Origin: an uncultured Opitutia bacterium
GTDB taxonomy: Bacteria; Verrucomicrobiota; Verrucomicrobiia; Opitutales; Opitutaceae
DNA length: 64,000 bases
Assembly (NCBI GenBank): GCA_903896015.1
Contig: CAITWF010000051.1
Span: 1-64,000 of the forward strand
Direction: 5' to 3'
Part shown: positions 17,431 to 26,059 of the stretch, piece after piece
Layout: each line of letters begins with the position of its first letter
Numbering within the stretch: the first letter of the stretch is position 1
Position numbers and translations under genes: made by a program
The notes under the pieces: model-generated
Databases searched by the model: none
Told to the model about the DNA's origin: nothing
The model's input: only the letters and a program-made list of their open reading frames with translations

Positions 17431-19602
17431 ATGCCGTCAACGGGCGCTCCCCTCGCCTCCCGCTTTCGCCCTTGGTGGACGGGCGCGTTGCTGTGCGCCC
17501 TCGCTCTCGCCTGCTACTGGCCCGCGCTGCACGGCACTCCGCTCTGGGACGATCAAGCGCACCTCACGACGCCCGAATTGCAATCGCTCGCCGGTCTTAA
17601 GCGCATCTGGTTCGAACTTGGGGCCACGCAACAATATTATCCGCTCCTCCACAGCGCATTCTGGATCGAGCACCGGCTGTGGGGCGATGCGACGTTCGGC
17701 TACCATCTGTTCAACGTGCTGCTGCATGCCACTGCCGCGACACTGTTCGTCTTGATCTTGCGACGCCTATCGATTCCAGGCGCGACACTCGCAGGGTTGA
17801 TTTTCGTCGTTCATCCAGTATCCGTCGAATCGGTCGCGTGGATTTCAGAGCAAAAGAACACGCTCTCGCTCGTGCTCTATTTGCTCGCGGTCCTTGCCTA
17901 CCTGCGGTCCGACGACGATCGGTCGCGGACGAACGCGCGCTGGTGGTATCTCGGAGCGACGCTGCTTTTCGTCTGCGCGCTCCTCTGCAAATCGGTCACC
18001 GCCACGCTCCCCGCCGCGCTGCTCGTACTCGCGTGGTGGCGGCGCGGCCGGCTCGCTTGGCGAGTCGACGTGCTGCCGCTGCTGCCGTGGTTCGCCATCG
18101 CACTCGCGAGCGGGCTATTCACCGCGTGGGTCGAGCACCGCTTCATTATCGGCGCCGAATTCACCCAATTCGATCTCACGCTCGTGCAACGCGTGCTGCT
18201 CGCGAGCCGCATGATTTGGTTTTATCTCGGCAAACTATTTTGGCCGGCGCCGTTGATATTTTTCTACCCGCGTTGGGACGTCGCGTCCTCCCCCCTGGTT
18301 TGGAGCGGATGCCTCTTGGCGGTGGCGGCGGTCACGTTTGCGTTGTGGCGCTTTCGCCGAACCAACCGCGGCCCGCTGGCAGCATGGCTGTTTTTCGTTG
18401 GCTCGCTATTTCCCGCGCTCGGTTTCTTCAACATCTATCCCTTCCTGTTTTCCTATGTCGCGGATCACTTTCAGTATCTGGCCTGCCTCGGTGTCATTGC
18501 TGGCGCTTCGGCCGGGTTCGCCCCGCTGCTCACCGCCGCCCCAGTTCCGTGGCGCACCCTCGGCTGGATTTTTGGCGGCACAGCGATCGCGACGCTCGCG
18601 TTTCTTAGCCACGCGCAAAGCCGGCTCTACACCGATCTCGACACGCTCTACCGCACCACGATCGCGCGCAACCCCGACAGTTGGATCGCGCACAATAATC
18701 TCGGCGCCCACCTACTCGCGCAAAAATCTCCCGCGTCACTCGCCGAAGCCGTGACACATTTTCAGACCGCGCTGCGCCTGAAGCCCGACTACGTCGCGGC
18801 GCACTACAATCTTGGCAAGGCCTATTTTGAAATCCCCGGCCACCTCGCCGACGCCGTTGCGGAAGACGAAACTGCGCTGCGACTTCGTCCGAATTATCCC
18901 GAAGCCCACAACAATCTCGGCAACGCCCTCGCCCTGATACCGGGCCGCCTTGCCGACGCCGTCGCGCATTACGAGGAGGCTCTGCGCGAAAAACCCGGCC
19001 AATCCGAGACGTATTTCAACCTCGGCAACGCGCTCCTGAAAATCCCGGGCCGGCGCAGCGACGCAGCCGTTCAATTCCAAACCACTGTCCGGCTGAAACC
19101 CGATCACGCAAACGCGCATAATAACCTCGGCCTAATCTGGTCGGAAACGCCCGGTCGGACCCCCGACGCGCTCGTCGAGTTTGAAACCGCCGTGCGCTTC
19201 CAGCCCGACTACGCGGAGGCGCACTACAATCTCGCCAACACGCTGCAGAATATTCCCGGCCGTCTCTCCGACGCGCTCGCCCACTACGAGATGGCGCTAC
19301 GGTTGCAGCCAAACGACGCCGATTTTCACAACAACTACGGCGGCGTGCTGCTTAAAGTCCCGGGCCGGTCGAGCGACGCGATCGCGCAGTTCGAAACCGC
19401 GGTCCGGCTCAGCCCAGACTACGCCAAGGCACACTACAATCTGGCGGTCGCACTGCTCCGAGTGCCCGGCCGCCAGCGCGACGCGCGCCTACACGCCGAG
19501 TCGTTCGCCCGCCTCTGGCCCGACCACGCGCAAGCCCGGCAATTTCTCGCCACGTTCGAAGCAAGCCTGCCGCCGCTGAAACCAATCAGCGCCGAACGCT
19601 AA
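17431..19602 (+). CDS. TMTC-like membrane protein with C-terminal TPR array
   Basis: This 723-residue protein has about 10 transmembrane helices (residues ~17-410) and a C-terminal TPR domain. The first loop after helix 1 contains PLWDDQAHL, and a later loop HPVSVESVAWISEQKNTLS, both as in TMTC/PMT-type GT-C glycosyltransferases, which use lipid-linked sugars and need acidic residues in the first loop. A role in protein O-glycosylation is an inference. From residue 433 the protein has eight back-to-back repeats of exactly 35 residues, each starting with a form of I/V-P-G-R-x-x-D-A, one residue longer than the classic TPR. Its stop overlaps the convergent RlmM-like stop in CTAA. A paralogue lies at 52199-54097. 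Confidence 0.85.
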   Translation: MPSTGAPLASRFRPWWTGALLCALALACYWPALHGTPLWDDQAHLTTPELQSLAGLKRIWFELGATQQYYPLLHSAFWIEHRLWGDATFGYHLFNVLLHATAATLFVLILRRLSIPGATLAGLIFVVHPVSVESVAWISEQKNTLSLVLYLLAVLAYLRSDDDRSRTNARWWYLGATLLFVCALLCKSVTATLPAALLVLAWWRRGRLAWRVDVLPLLPWFAIALASGLFTAWVEHRFIIGAEFTQFDLTLVQRVLLASRMIWFYLGKLFWPAPLIFFYPRWDVASSPLVWSGCLLAVAAVTFALWRFRRTNRGPLAAWLFFVGSLFPALGFFNIYPFLFSYVADHFQYLACLGVIAGASAGFAPLLTAAPVPWRTLGWIFGGTAIATLAFLSHAQSRLYTDLDTLYRTTIARNPDSWIAHNNLGAHLLAQKSPASLAEAVTHFQTALRLKPDYVAAHYNLGKAYFEIPGHLADAVAEDETALRLRPNYPEAHNNLGNALALIPGRLADAVAHYEEALREKPGQSETYFNLGNALLKIPGRRSDAAVQFQTTVRLKPDHANAHNNLGLIWSETPGRTPDALVEFETAVRFQPDYAEAHYNLANTLQNIPGRLSDALAHYEMALRLQPNDADFHNNYGGVLLKVPGRSSDAIAQFETAVRLSPDYAKAHYNLAVALLRVPGRQRDARLHAESFARLWPDHAQARQFLATFEASLPPLKPISAER
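18727..19566 (+). repeat. Eight in-frame 105-bp TPR repeats
   Basis: Eight consecutive units of exactly 105 bases (35 codons) encode a TPR variant with a leading PGR motif, for example IPGRLADAVAHYEEALREKP. No insertions or deletions separate the units. DNA identity between units is moderate, so the array is not freshly amplified, but it could still mislead assembly or allow recombination. Confidence 0.85.
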
Positions 19603-20615
19603 CTGCGTACCGTCACCTCGCCCACCACCGTGAATTCCTCGCGATCGTGGTAAAGCTGTCGGATGCGCACGTCCGAGGCGTAGCGCTGAAACGTCGAGTC
19701 CGGCGCGTGTAACTCCCTCAGCAAACCGATCGCGTCGACGCGCCCGAACTTCAGATTGATCACGAAGCACCGGCACCAGCCGCGTGCGAGCCACGGCTCC
19801 ACGATATCGCGTAGCACATGGTGCGGCTCTTCGACCATGTCGCAGAAAAGCCAGTCGAATTTCTCAGCCGAGACCGACGCTGGCGAAAAACGAAACGCGT
19901 CCTCCATCCGGTGTTCGATCGCCGCGTGGCCTAGCGCGCCGCCTTTGAGCGGGCCATTGTCGATCGCGACGACGCGTGCCCCGCGCTTCGCCGCACTGTA
20001 ACTCCATCCGCCGGGCGCCGCGCCGAGATCACAGACCGTTTCGCCCGGCTGCGGCTCGCGGCCGAGCACGACGTAGGCTTCCTCAACCTTAAGATAAGAG
20101 CGTGATGGCGCGAGATCGTCGTCGGCCATCCGGCGCTGGCCATGCACGAGCGCCTCGCGCGCCACGAACATGCGGCCAAAATCCGCGAAGAAAACAAACA
20201 GCCCGCGCGCCGGCCCCGCGCCCCGCGGAATATCGGCAACCGCCAGCTTCGCGACGCGCGAAAGCTTCTTCTTCAGCAACTCGCCGCACGCCGACTCGAC
20301 CGACGAAATCCGCCGGCCGAGTCCCACCAGTTCCGCCGGCCCGAGCCAAACACTCGGCCACGCCGACTCGATCCGCTCGCCGCGCAAGCTCGAAAGAAAA
20401 TAATCCGCCACCCGCGAAGCGAGCGCGTTGACCGACTCGCCCGTCACCTCAATAGGATCGCGCAACGTGAGGTGCGCGAACGCGACGCGCTCCGTCTCGA
20501 TCGGCTTTCCGAGGCGCACCCAACCAGGACCCTTTTCGGTCACGATCGCACCGTGCAGTTCCGCGACCTCGCGGGCGAGCAGCGCTTCGAATCCGGCTTG
20601 GCAGGCGATCAGCAT
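19599..20615 (-). CDS. RlmM-like rRNA 2'-O-ribose methyltransferase
   Basis: The 338-residue protein has an N-terminal THUMP-like region (LIACQAGFEALLAREVAEL) and a C-terminal FtsJ-type methyltransferase domain. The SAM site is VCDLGAAPGGWSYSAAKRGA. The K-D-K-E catalytic tetrad of FtsJ enzymes can be followed in SYLKVEEA, FCDMVEEP, INLKFGR and EEFTVVGE. This fits RlmM, which methylates C2498 of 23S rRNA in E. coli, though the target here is inferred. It overlaps the convergent stop of the TMTC-like gene by 4 bases and ends next to the ribonucleotide reductase gene, which lies upstream on the same strand. Confidence 0.88.
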   Translation of the reverse strand: MLIACQAGFEALLAREVAELHGAIVTEKGPGWVRLGKPIETERVAFAHLTLRDPIEVTGESVNALASRVADYFLSSLRGERIESAWPSVWLGPAELVGLGRRISSVESACGELLKKKLSRVAKLAVADIPRGAGPARGLFVFFADFGRMFVAREALVHGQRRMADDDLAPSRSYLKVEEAYVVLGREPQPGETVCDLGAAPGGWSYSAAKRGARVVAIDNGPLKGGALGHAAIEHRMEDAFRFSPASVSAEKFDWLFCDMVEEPHHVLRDIVEPWLARGWCRCFVINLKFGRVDAIGLLRELHAPDSTFQRYASDVRIRQLYHDREEFTVVGEVTVRS

Positions 20616-20660
20616 CAGCGCGACGCTGCGTGCGCGGCGCGCCGTCGCGATAAAAAAGTT

Positions 20661-22745
20661 TTATACCACTTCGCACGCCCCGCCGGCGCACGCGACGGTT
20701 TGTTTCAGCTCCGTGATGTCCTCGCTTTCCTCGAGGGCGACGTAATCGACGGAGGTGTAAGCGAGGGTGTTCCACTTTGCGATGTCGGCCGCCGTCGAGA
20801 GCGCTTCGCGCGGAGCCTGCGCGTAAGCTTTGTCGCCGCAGTCCTGCAGCATCGCCACGCCGGTGAAGCCGCCGCGATTTTGCCAGATGTAGTCGGCCAC
20901 GGCATCCCACTCGTCCGGCCGCACCGAAATCGTGCACGAGACGTTGTGATGGAGCCCGGGCGAGAATTTTTCGTGGCGCCGGCCGGCCTGCACCCAGTTT
21001 TCCTGCACGAGGCGCACGTAATCGAGGTGCTTCACCGCGGAGAGATCCTCGCGGTAGATGCCGAAGTCCGGGCCCTCGACCGGAAACGTGATCACTTCGG
21101 TGCGGCCGTTCGGATCGTAGACACTCGGCTCGACCATGTGCGGATTCACACGGCGGAAATGATTGTAAATCGGGTCGTGGACGTTGGCCTGCACGCGGCG
21201 GAAATACCGGCGCGAGTGGTGCGGGTGGAGCCCGCTGCTCGTGCCGAGCAGCAGGCTCGCAGTGCCCTCTGGCTTCACGCAAGTGGTGCGTGCCGCGGGC
21301 GCAATGCCGAGCGCGCGGGCGACGATCGCGTTGACGGCTCTCACGATCGCAGCACCGCGGCGAAGCACCGCGGCATCAAGCAACACATCCGGTCGATCCA
21401 ACACGCCGCAGAGCGAGACACCGAGCAACGCCTCCCGCTCAGTGATCAGGCGCGAAACGGGCGAAAGGTAATTGATGTCCGTGTAGCCGGCCTGAAGTGT
21501 GCCGATGAGAGCCGCGTGTGCGCAGAGCCGGAAAAATGCGTCGGGCGTTTCCGCCGCGGCTGCCGAAATCGTCGAGAGGTTGCAGAATTGCACACCAGTC
21601 AACACTTCGCCGATGCGCAGCACGCCGGTGTAGCCGAGTTCGCGCAGGCGGTTCGCCGTCTCGATGTCGATCTTGAGCCGTGGGTGAAGTCCAATTTCGA
21701 CGCAAGGATTCGCCCCGTAGTCCTCGTCCTCAACGAAATAGAAGCCAGGTTCGCCGAATTGCTTCTGCTGCTCGAAGAGCGCGTCGAACTGCGCGCGTGT
21801 CGCTGTGGCGCGTGGGATGACGGCAGAGTTGTTACTCGCGGTGCGCTGCGGGTGATGCTCGAACCAGTTGCCCGTCTTCGCCGCCGCCATTTCGGCATCG
21901 TCCGCCGAGAACAAACAGATCGTCGCCGAGCGCCGCACGCCGCCGGCGAGCACAGCCTTCGCAGCCCACATCACGATGTCGTAGGCTTCGATCGGACGGA
22001 GCTGGCGGCCCGCGGCGCCGTGCAGAATGTGTTCGATGCGCGAGAGCGAGTGAAAGAGCGGCGCCGAGCCCGGCGCGCGTCCACCCGAGGTGCGCAGCGG
22101 CGCGCCTTCACGCCGAATGAGCGAGTAGTCGAACAGCACGGGCCGGCCGGCGACCGAATTTTCCACCAGCGCGTGGAGCGCATCGGCCCAACCCTCGATT
22201 GTGTCAGGCACGATGAACGTCATCGGCGTGACGTGCTCGTCGCGCGGCGCAAGCGCGGGCAGTTTCGCGATGTGCCGCCGCTGCACCGAAAAACCGACGC
22301 CGCAGCCGCACAGCAAAAGATAGAGCGCCTCGCGAAAGGCCTCGACGCGATCGAGGTAGGTGAAGGCGCAGTTGTAGATGCGGGCGTGCTTTTGCAGCGT
22401 GGCCTCGCCGCCGAACTGCAGCGAACGCATCGACGGCAGCACCTCGCGGCGCGTCACCGCGTCGAACGCCGCGCGGACCGCGCGGTGCAGGCCGTCGCGA
22501 CCGAACGTTTCGAGCGCGGCCAGATCCTCGGACGTCACGTCGCCCTGTTCGAGCGCAGCGAGTTTCGCATCAGTAAGCGAGCGCTCCGCATAACGCGTGA
22601 GGTGCATGTCTCGCACGCGGCGGACAGCCTCAGTCCACGTTTCGCGGCGGCGTTTTTCCGGGGCGTAACGCGCGTAGCGCGAGATCGCGATGTAGTCTTG
22701 GAGACCGTTGGTGGGGTGCGAGACCGGCAGCATTTCCGAGGACAT
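20661..22745 (-). CDS. Adenosylcobalamin-dependent ribonucleoside-triphosphate reductase (class II)
   Basis: The protein, 694 residues from ATG 22745, reduces ribonucleotides to deoxyribonucleotides with a B12-derived radical and works with or without oxygen. It resembles the monomeric Lactobacillus type. The radical cysteine is in NPCVEIGLHP with Asn and Glu beside it. Active-site dithiol cysteines are in YNCAF and GVQFCNLST, and a C-terminal swinging pair CAGGAC (C-x4-C) matches Cys731/Cys736 of the model enzyme. The central GTASLLLGTSSGLHPHHSRR block is also typical. ATG 22733 is an alternative start; the frame extends to 22802 without a better signal. No cobalamin riboswitch was found upstream. 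A long open frame on the opposite strand (20142-23018) is a codon-bias shadow. Confidence 0.9.
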   Translation of the reverse strand: MSSEMLPVSHPTNGLQDYIAISRYARYAPEKRRRETWTEAVRRVRDMHLTRYAERSLTDAKLAALEQGDVTSEDLAALETFGRDGLHRAVRAAFDAVTRREVLPSMRSLQFGGEATLQKHARIYNCAFTYLDRVEAFREALYLLLCGCGVGFSVQRRHIAKLPALAPRDEHVTPMTFIVPDTIEGWADALHALVENSVAGRPVLFDYSLIRREGAPLRTSGGRAPGSAPLFHSLSRIEHILHGAAGRQLRPIEAYDIVMWAAKAVLAGGVRRSATICLFSADDAEMAAAKTGNWFEHHPQRTASNNSAVIPRATATRAQFDALFEQQKQFGEPGFYFVEDEDYGANPCVEIGLHPRLKIDIETANRLRELGYTGVLRIGEVLTGVQFCNLSTISAAAAETPDAFFRLCAHAALIGTLQAGYTDINYLSPVSRLITEREALLGVSLCGVLDRPDVLLDAAVLRRGAAIVRAVNAIVARALGIAPAARTTCVKPEGTASLLLGTSSGLHPHHSRRYFRRVQANVHDPIYNHFRRVNPHMVEPSVYDPNGRTEVITFPVEGPDFGIYREDLSAVKHLDYVRLVQENWVQAGRRHEKFSPGLHHNVSCTISVRPDEWDAVADYIWQNRGGFTGVAMLQDCGDKAYAQAPREALSTAADIAKWNTLAYTSVDYVALEESEDITELKQTVACAGGACEVV

Positions 22746-22816
22746 GGCAGTAACGAGAGTTGCAAAGCGGTGCGATCTCCCGCGCCTCCCGGGCGCAGGC
22801 AATCACGAGAGCGCCC

Positions 22817-22863
22817 ACCACAGGTTGTGGTCGTCGGCCTGTCAAACCCCTGCGGCTTGTGGT
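22817..22863 (-). promoter_or_regulatory. Possible NrdR-type operator pair before RNR gene
   Basis: A perfect inverted repeat ACCACA-GGT-TGTGGT lies at 22817-22831, and a second TTGTGGT half-site at 22857-22863 is 32 bases away, about three helical turns. NrdR sites before ribonucleotide reductase genes are paired palindromes with CCACA/TGTGG-like ends and two or three turns between them. The second site lacks a good other half and the A/T-rich centre is missing, so this is tentative. Confidence 0.3.
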
Positions 22864-23014
22864 CGCGATCTATAACCGCGCTTGATGCCAAGCAGTGCGC
22901 AGGCACCTCGCGCGCGCGAAATTTCCGCGTGATCGGCGCCCGGCATGCCGCGCGGCGCGCACAAAATCTGCGCACCGCTTCGCCAGAAAATCGAAAATCT
23001 GAAATCGAAAATTC
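22864..23014. other. Intergenic region with short AT-rich direct repeats
   Basis: No gene is seen between the RNR leader and the SDR stop. Near the SDR end (22986-23013) the motif TCGAAAAT occurs with near copies in tandem (AAAATCGAAAATCTGAAATCGAAAAT-like, written here in short form: TCGAAAATCT then TCGAAAATTC). It is a small AT-rich island in GC-rich DNA. Confidence 0.4.
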
Positions 23015-23797
23015 CTAGAGCCGGTGCAGGTGAAACCCGCCGTCGACGTCGAACACCGCGCCCGTTGAAAATGGAAACCGATCCTCGGCGATCGCGCGGA
23101 CAGCGCGGCCGATGTCATCGGGCCGGCCCCAGCGGCGGATTGGCGTGATGCCGCGTTCGTCGGTCAGGATGAGCTTGTCGTATTTGGCCTTCACGCCGCC
23201 GGTCATGTCGGTCGCGATCACGCCGGGGCGGATTTCGTAGACGTTAATGCCGTCGTTCGCGAGCCGATCGGCGAACACTTTCGTCATCATCGCGAGCCCA
23301 GCCTTAACGACGCAGTAATCGCCGCGGTTGATCGACGCCGTATATGCGGAAATCGAGGTGATGTTGACGATGCGGCCGCGGAAATTCTCCGCGTCAGGTG
23401 ACTGTGCGAGCATCTGCTTCGCGACGAGTTGCGTGAGAAAAAACGGCCCCTTCAAATTGATCGCGAAGAGCCGGTCCATGCTCTCCTCGCCTGCGTCGAG
23501 CAGATCGGCGCGAACGTTGGGCGCGACGCCCGCGTTGTTCACGAGCAGATCGATCCGGCCGAAATTCGCCACCGCCTCGGCGACGAGCCGCGCCCGATCG
23601 GCCGCGACGGAGACATCGCCCTGGACCGTAAAGCCGTCGCCGCCGGCGGCGCGCACGAGCGTGAGCGCCTCCTCGGCGGCGGCGGCGTTGCCCGCGTAGT
23701 TGATGGCGACGCGATAGCCGGCGCGGGCGATTTCAATCGCGATCCCGCGGCCAATGCCGCGGGATGCACCGGTGACGAGGGCGGATTTGTTCGACAT
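23015..23797 (-). CDS. SDR-family NAD(P)-dependent oxidoreductase, 3-ketoacyl-ACP-reductase type
   Basis: This 260-residue enzyme has all classical short-chain dehydrogenase motifs: cofactor site [12 protein letters not shown] (residues 9-20), [10 protein letters not shown], the catalytic Ser in [11 protein letters not shown], and Tyr-x-x-x-Lys in DYCVVKAG. The C-terminus has [10 protein letters not shown]. In databases such proteins are usually called 3-ketoacyl-ACP reductase (FabG-like), but many act on sugars or polyols; the substrate cannot be read from the sequence. ATG 23797 puts the cofactor motif at the usual distance; the frame extends to 23872 without a motif. It is upstream of the RNR gene on the same strand, with a 269-base gap, so probably a separate transcript. 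Confidence 0.9.
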   Translation of the reverse strand: MSNKSALVTGASRGIGRGIAIEIARAGYRVAINYAGNAAAAEEALTLVRAAGGDGFTVQGDVSVAADRARLVAEAVANFGRIDLLVNNAGVAPNVRADLLDAGEESMDRLFAINLKGPFFLTQLVAKQMLAQSPDAENFRGRIVNITSISAYTASINRGDYCVVKAGLAMMTKVFADRLANDGINVYEIRPGVIATDMTGGVKAKYDKLILTDERGITPIRRWGRPDDIGRAVRAIAEDRFPFSTGAVFDVDGGFHLHRL

Positions 23798-23895
23798 ACG
23801 AAACGAGAGATAAGGCCGCGTGCAATGGCTCGGCCAGACTAATTGCCGTTGGGCGAGAACCTGCGGTCCCAATCCGGGTCAGTTTCGTTCAAGCC

Positions 23896-24402
23896 ATGAA
23901 AAAACACCTCATCTCGATCAGCCTCCTCGCGTTGCTCCTTGCCAGTTGCTCGAAGCAGCAAACCGAGGAGGCGAAGGACAAGACCGTCGCCGTCGCGGAA
24001 AAAGCGAAGGATGCCGTCAACACCGCCGTCGACAAAACCGCCGATGCCGCCGTGAAAGTGAAGGACGCGATCGGCGACAAGATGACGGAGTGGAAACTCT
24101 CCCCCGACGACCTCAAGGACGACTTTCAGAAGACCGGCCGCATCGTGCGCTCGAAATCCGCTGCCGCGGGGCAACGCGTGGGCGAGGTCTTTGACGACGC
24201 CCGCATCGTGACTGCCATCAAGGGCAAATATCTCACGGACAACCGCCTTTCCGCGTTCGCCGTCAGCGTAAGCGCCGACAAGGGCATCGTGACTCTGTCG
24301 GGTTCCGTCAAATCGCTCGATCTCGCCGGTCGCGCCATGGCCCTCGCCCTCGATACTGATGGTGTCACGAGCGTGGTGTCCGTGCTGACCGTCACACCTT
24401 AA
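23896..24402 (+). CDS. BON-domain lipoprotein
   Basis: The 168-residue protein has a lipoprotein signal with lipobox LLASC (Cys18) and should be membrane-anchored after export. Residues 20-70 are an Ala/Lys/Asp-rich amphipathic stretch (KDAVNTAVDKTADAAVKVKD) resembling a coiled or natively flexible linker. The C-terminal BON domain (about 100-168) includes IVTAIKGKYLTDNRLS and GIVTLSGSVKSLDLAGRA, as in OsmY-like envelope proteins that bind phospholipid or peptidoglycan surfaces. Such genes are often stress-induced; no promoter motif was recognised. It ends 6 bases from the convergent sulfatase stop. Confidence 0.88.
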   Translation: MKKHLISISLLALLLASCSKQQTEEAKDKTVAVAEKAKDAVNTAVDKTADAAVKVKDAIGDKMTEWKLSPDDLKDDFQKTGRIVRSKSAAAGQRVGEVFDDARIVTAIKGKYLTDNRLSAFAVSVSADKGIVTLSGSVKSLDLAGRAMALALDTDGVTSVVSVLTVTP

Positions 24403-24408
24403 CGATCA

Positions 24409-26004
24409 TCAGGGCGTGAACCGGCTCATCCACGCGATCTCGGGCCAGGTGGAGCGACCCGTGTTGGGCTGCCGCGCGCCGGGCGTGCTGCGGCCGCTCG
24501 TGATGATCTGCGCGAGCTGCACGCCCAGTTTGCGCACGATCTCGGGATGCGCTGAATAGAGGTTGTTTTTTTCGGCTGGATCGACGGCGAGGTCGAACAG
24601 CTGGAACGGCGGCGAACCCACGGGCGCCTTGCCCGGTTTCGGATCGCTCCACCCGCCCGAATCAGGGCAGAGACAAAGTTTCCAGGAACCCTGACGAATC
24701 GCGAACGAGCCGTTGATCGAGTGGTGCACGAGCGCTTGATGGAGCGGAGCCGCCAGCTTTACTCCGGCGAGGACGGGCACCAGACTCACGCTATCTTCGC
24801 CCGCCGAGTCGGGCAATTTCGCATCGACGAGACTGGCGCACGTCGCGAGCAAATCGCCTTGGTAAATCGACTCGTCGCTCGTGCGGCCGGCGGCAACGTG
24901 CCCCGGCCAGCGCACCAGAAATGGAATCCGGTGGCCGCCCTCGTAGATATCAGCCTTCTCGCCGCGCCGTCCCACCTGCGGATCGTGGTGAAATTTTTCG
25001 AGCGCGGGAAAATCCGCCGATGGGCTGCAGCCATTGTCAGCCGTGAAGATCACGAGTGTGTTTTCGTCGAGGTGACGGGCGGCGAGCGCCGCGAGCACCT
25101 GCCCGACTGCATCGTCCACCTGCGCGCAGAAATCACCGTAGGCGGTCGTCTGCGTGCGGCCGGAAAAGTTATGATCCGGCACAATCGGCGTGTGGGGCGC
25201 AGTCAGCGCGAGATAGAGGAAAAATGGCTTCTTCGCGTCCTGCTGGGCAATGTAACTCATGGCCTCCTGCGCTTCGCGCGGGAGCACGTCAACGTGCGCG
25301 AAGCCGTCCGCGGCAAGTCCGCCACGCCACATCGCGGGCAGTTTGCTGCCGCCGATCGCGTGCAGGGCCTGTGCACTCTCGACATGATCGTCGCGCAGCC
25401 AGGCGTAGGGCGGCATGTCCAGCGAGGCACTGATGCCGAGAAACGATTGAAAACCGATCGCGATCGGACCGCCGCCGAAAGGTTTCGTGTAATCGATGCG
25501 TGCCGCCTTCGCCGCGGCGGCGGTAGCGGCGGTCGCGCCGCTGGCTTCGCCGTCCGACGGATCATCGGAGGCCACAGCCAGGGCTGCATCCTTGCGCACC
25601 CAGTTCAGCCCGAGGTGCCACTTGCCGATCATTGCGGTCGCATAACCGTGCTGTTGCAGCAACGCGGGCACCGTGAGCCGGCCGGGTTCGATGAGGGCGG
25701 GCGAGAGACCGTCGCCCACGCCCGATTTTCTCGCGCTGCGCCAGTTGTAGCGCCCGGTCAGGATGGCGTAGCGCGACGGAGTGCAGACGGCGGAGCTGCT
25801 GTGCGCGTCGCTGAACGCAAGCCCCTGCTTCGCGATCTGATCGATGTGGGGCGTCCGCCAGGCGCTGTGCGGATTGAGGGCGGAGACGTCGCCCACCCCC
25901 ATGTCGTCGGCGAGAATGAAAACAATATTGGGCGCCGGGCGCTCTGCCGCCGACGCCGAAATTACCAGCGCCGCAATCAACCAGGAGAAAGGAAGGGAAC
26001 GCAC
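24409..26004 (-). CDS. Sulfatase (arylsulfatase family S1)
   Basis: The enzyme would cut sulfate esters, probably from a polysaccharide. It has 531 residues from a GTG start with a signal peptide (LIAALVISASAA). The S1 signature CTPSRYAILTGRY is present with Cys74, which an anaerobic or FGE-type maturase converts to formylglycine. Metal ligands are expected at Asp33/Asp34 (FILADDMG) and in the later ADNGCS block; GKWHLG is also typical. The frame extends to 26094 from a TTG, but that would put unlikely residues before the signal peptide. It is the last of three minus-strand genes with the AraC regulator and the epimerase. Near fucosidases and a fucose isomerase, a sulfated fucan is a plausible substrate. 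Confidence 0.92.
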   Translation of the reverse strand: MRSLPFSWLIAALVISASAAERPAPNIVFILADDMGVGDVSALNPHSAWRTPHIDQIAKQGLAFSDAHSSSAVCTPSRYAILTGRYNWRSARKSGVGDGLSPALIEPGRLTVPALLQQHGYATAMIGKWHLGLNWVRKDAALAVASDDPSDGEASGATAATAAAAKAARIDYTKPFGGGPIAIGFQSFLGISASLDMPPYAWLRDDHVESAQALHAIGGSKLPAMWRGGLAADGFAHVDVLPREAQEAMSYIAQQDAKKPFFLYLALTAPHTPIVPDHNFSGRTQTTAYGDFCAQVDDAVGQVLAALAARHLDENTLVIFTADNGCSPSADFPALEKFHHDPQVGRRGEKADIYEGGHRIPFLVRWPGHVAAGRTSDESIYQGDLLATCASLVDAKLPDSAGEDSVSLVPVLAGVKLAAPLHQALVHHSINGSFAIRQGSWKLCLCPDSGGWSDPKPGKAPVGSPPFQLFDLAVDPAEKNNLYSAHPEIVRKLGVQLAQIITSGRSTPGARQPNTGRSTWPEIAWMSRFTP

Positions 26005-26059
26005 GCCGGGAGCTTTTGCGGTGCCGCCCGCTTTTCGAGCCCGAATTGCACGAAGGCGA

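Noticed and set aside
22746-23014. Possible cobalamin riboswitch before the B12-dependent reductase
   Set aside because: No B12-box (GCCACTG-like) or fitting hairpin set was found on the minus strand.
20142-23018. A 958-codon open frame opposite the ribonucleotide reductase and RlmM-like genes
   Set aside because: It is antisense to two well-supported genes and has an Arg-rich composition produced by GC-rich codon bias. No domain is recognisable.
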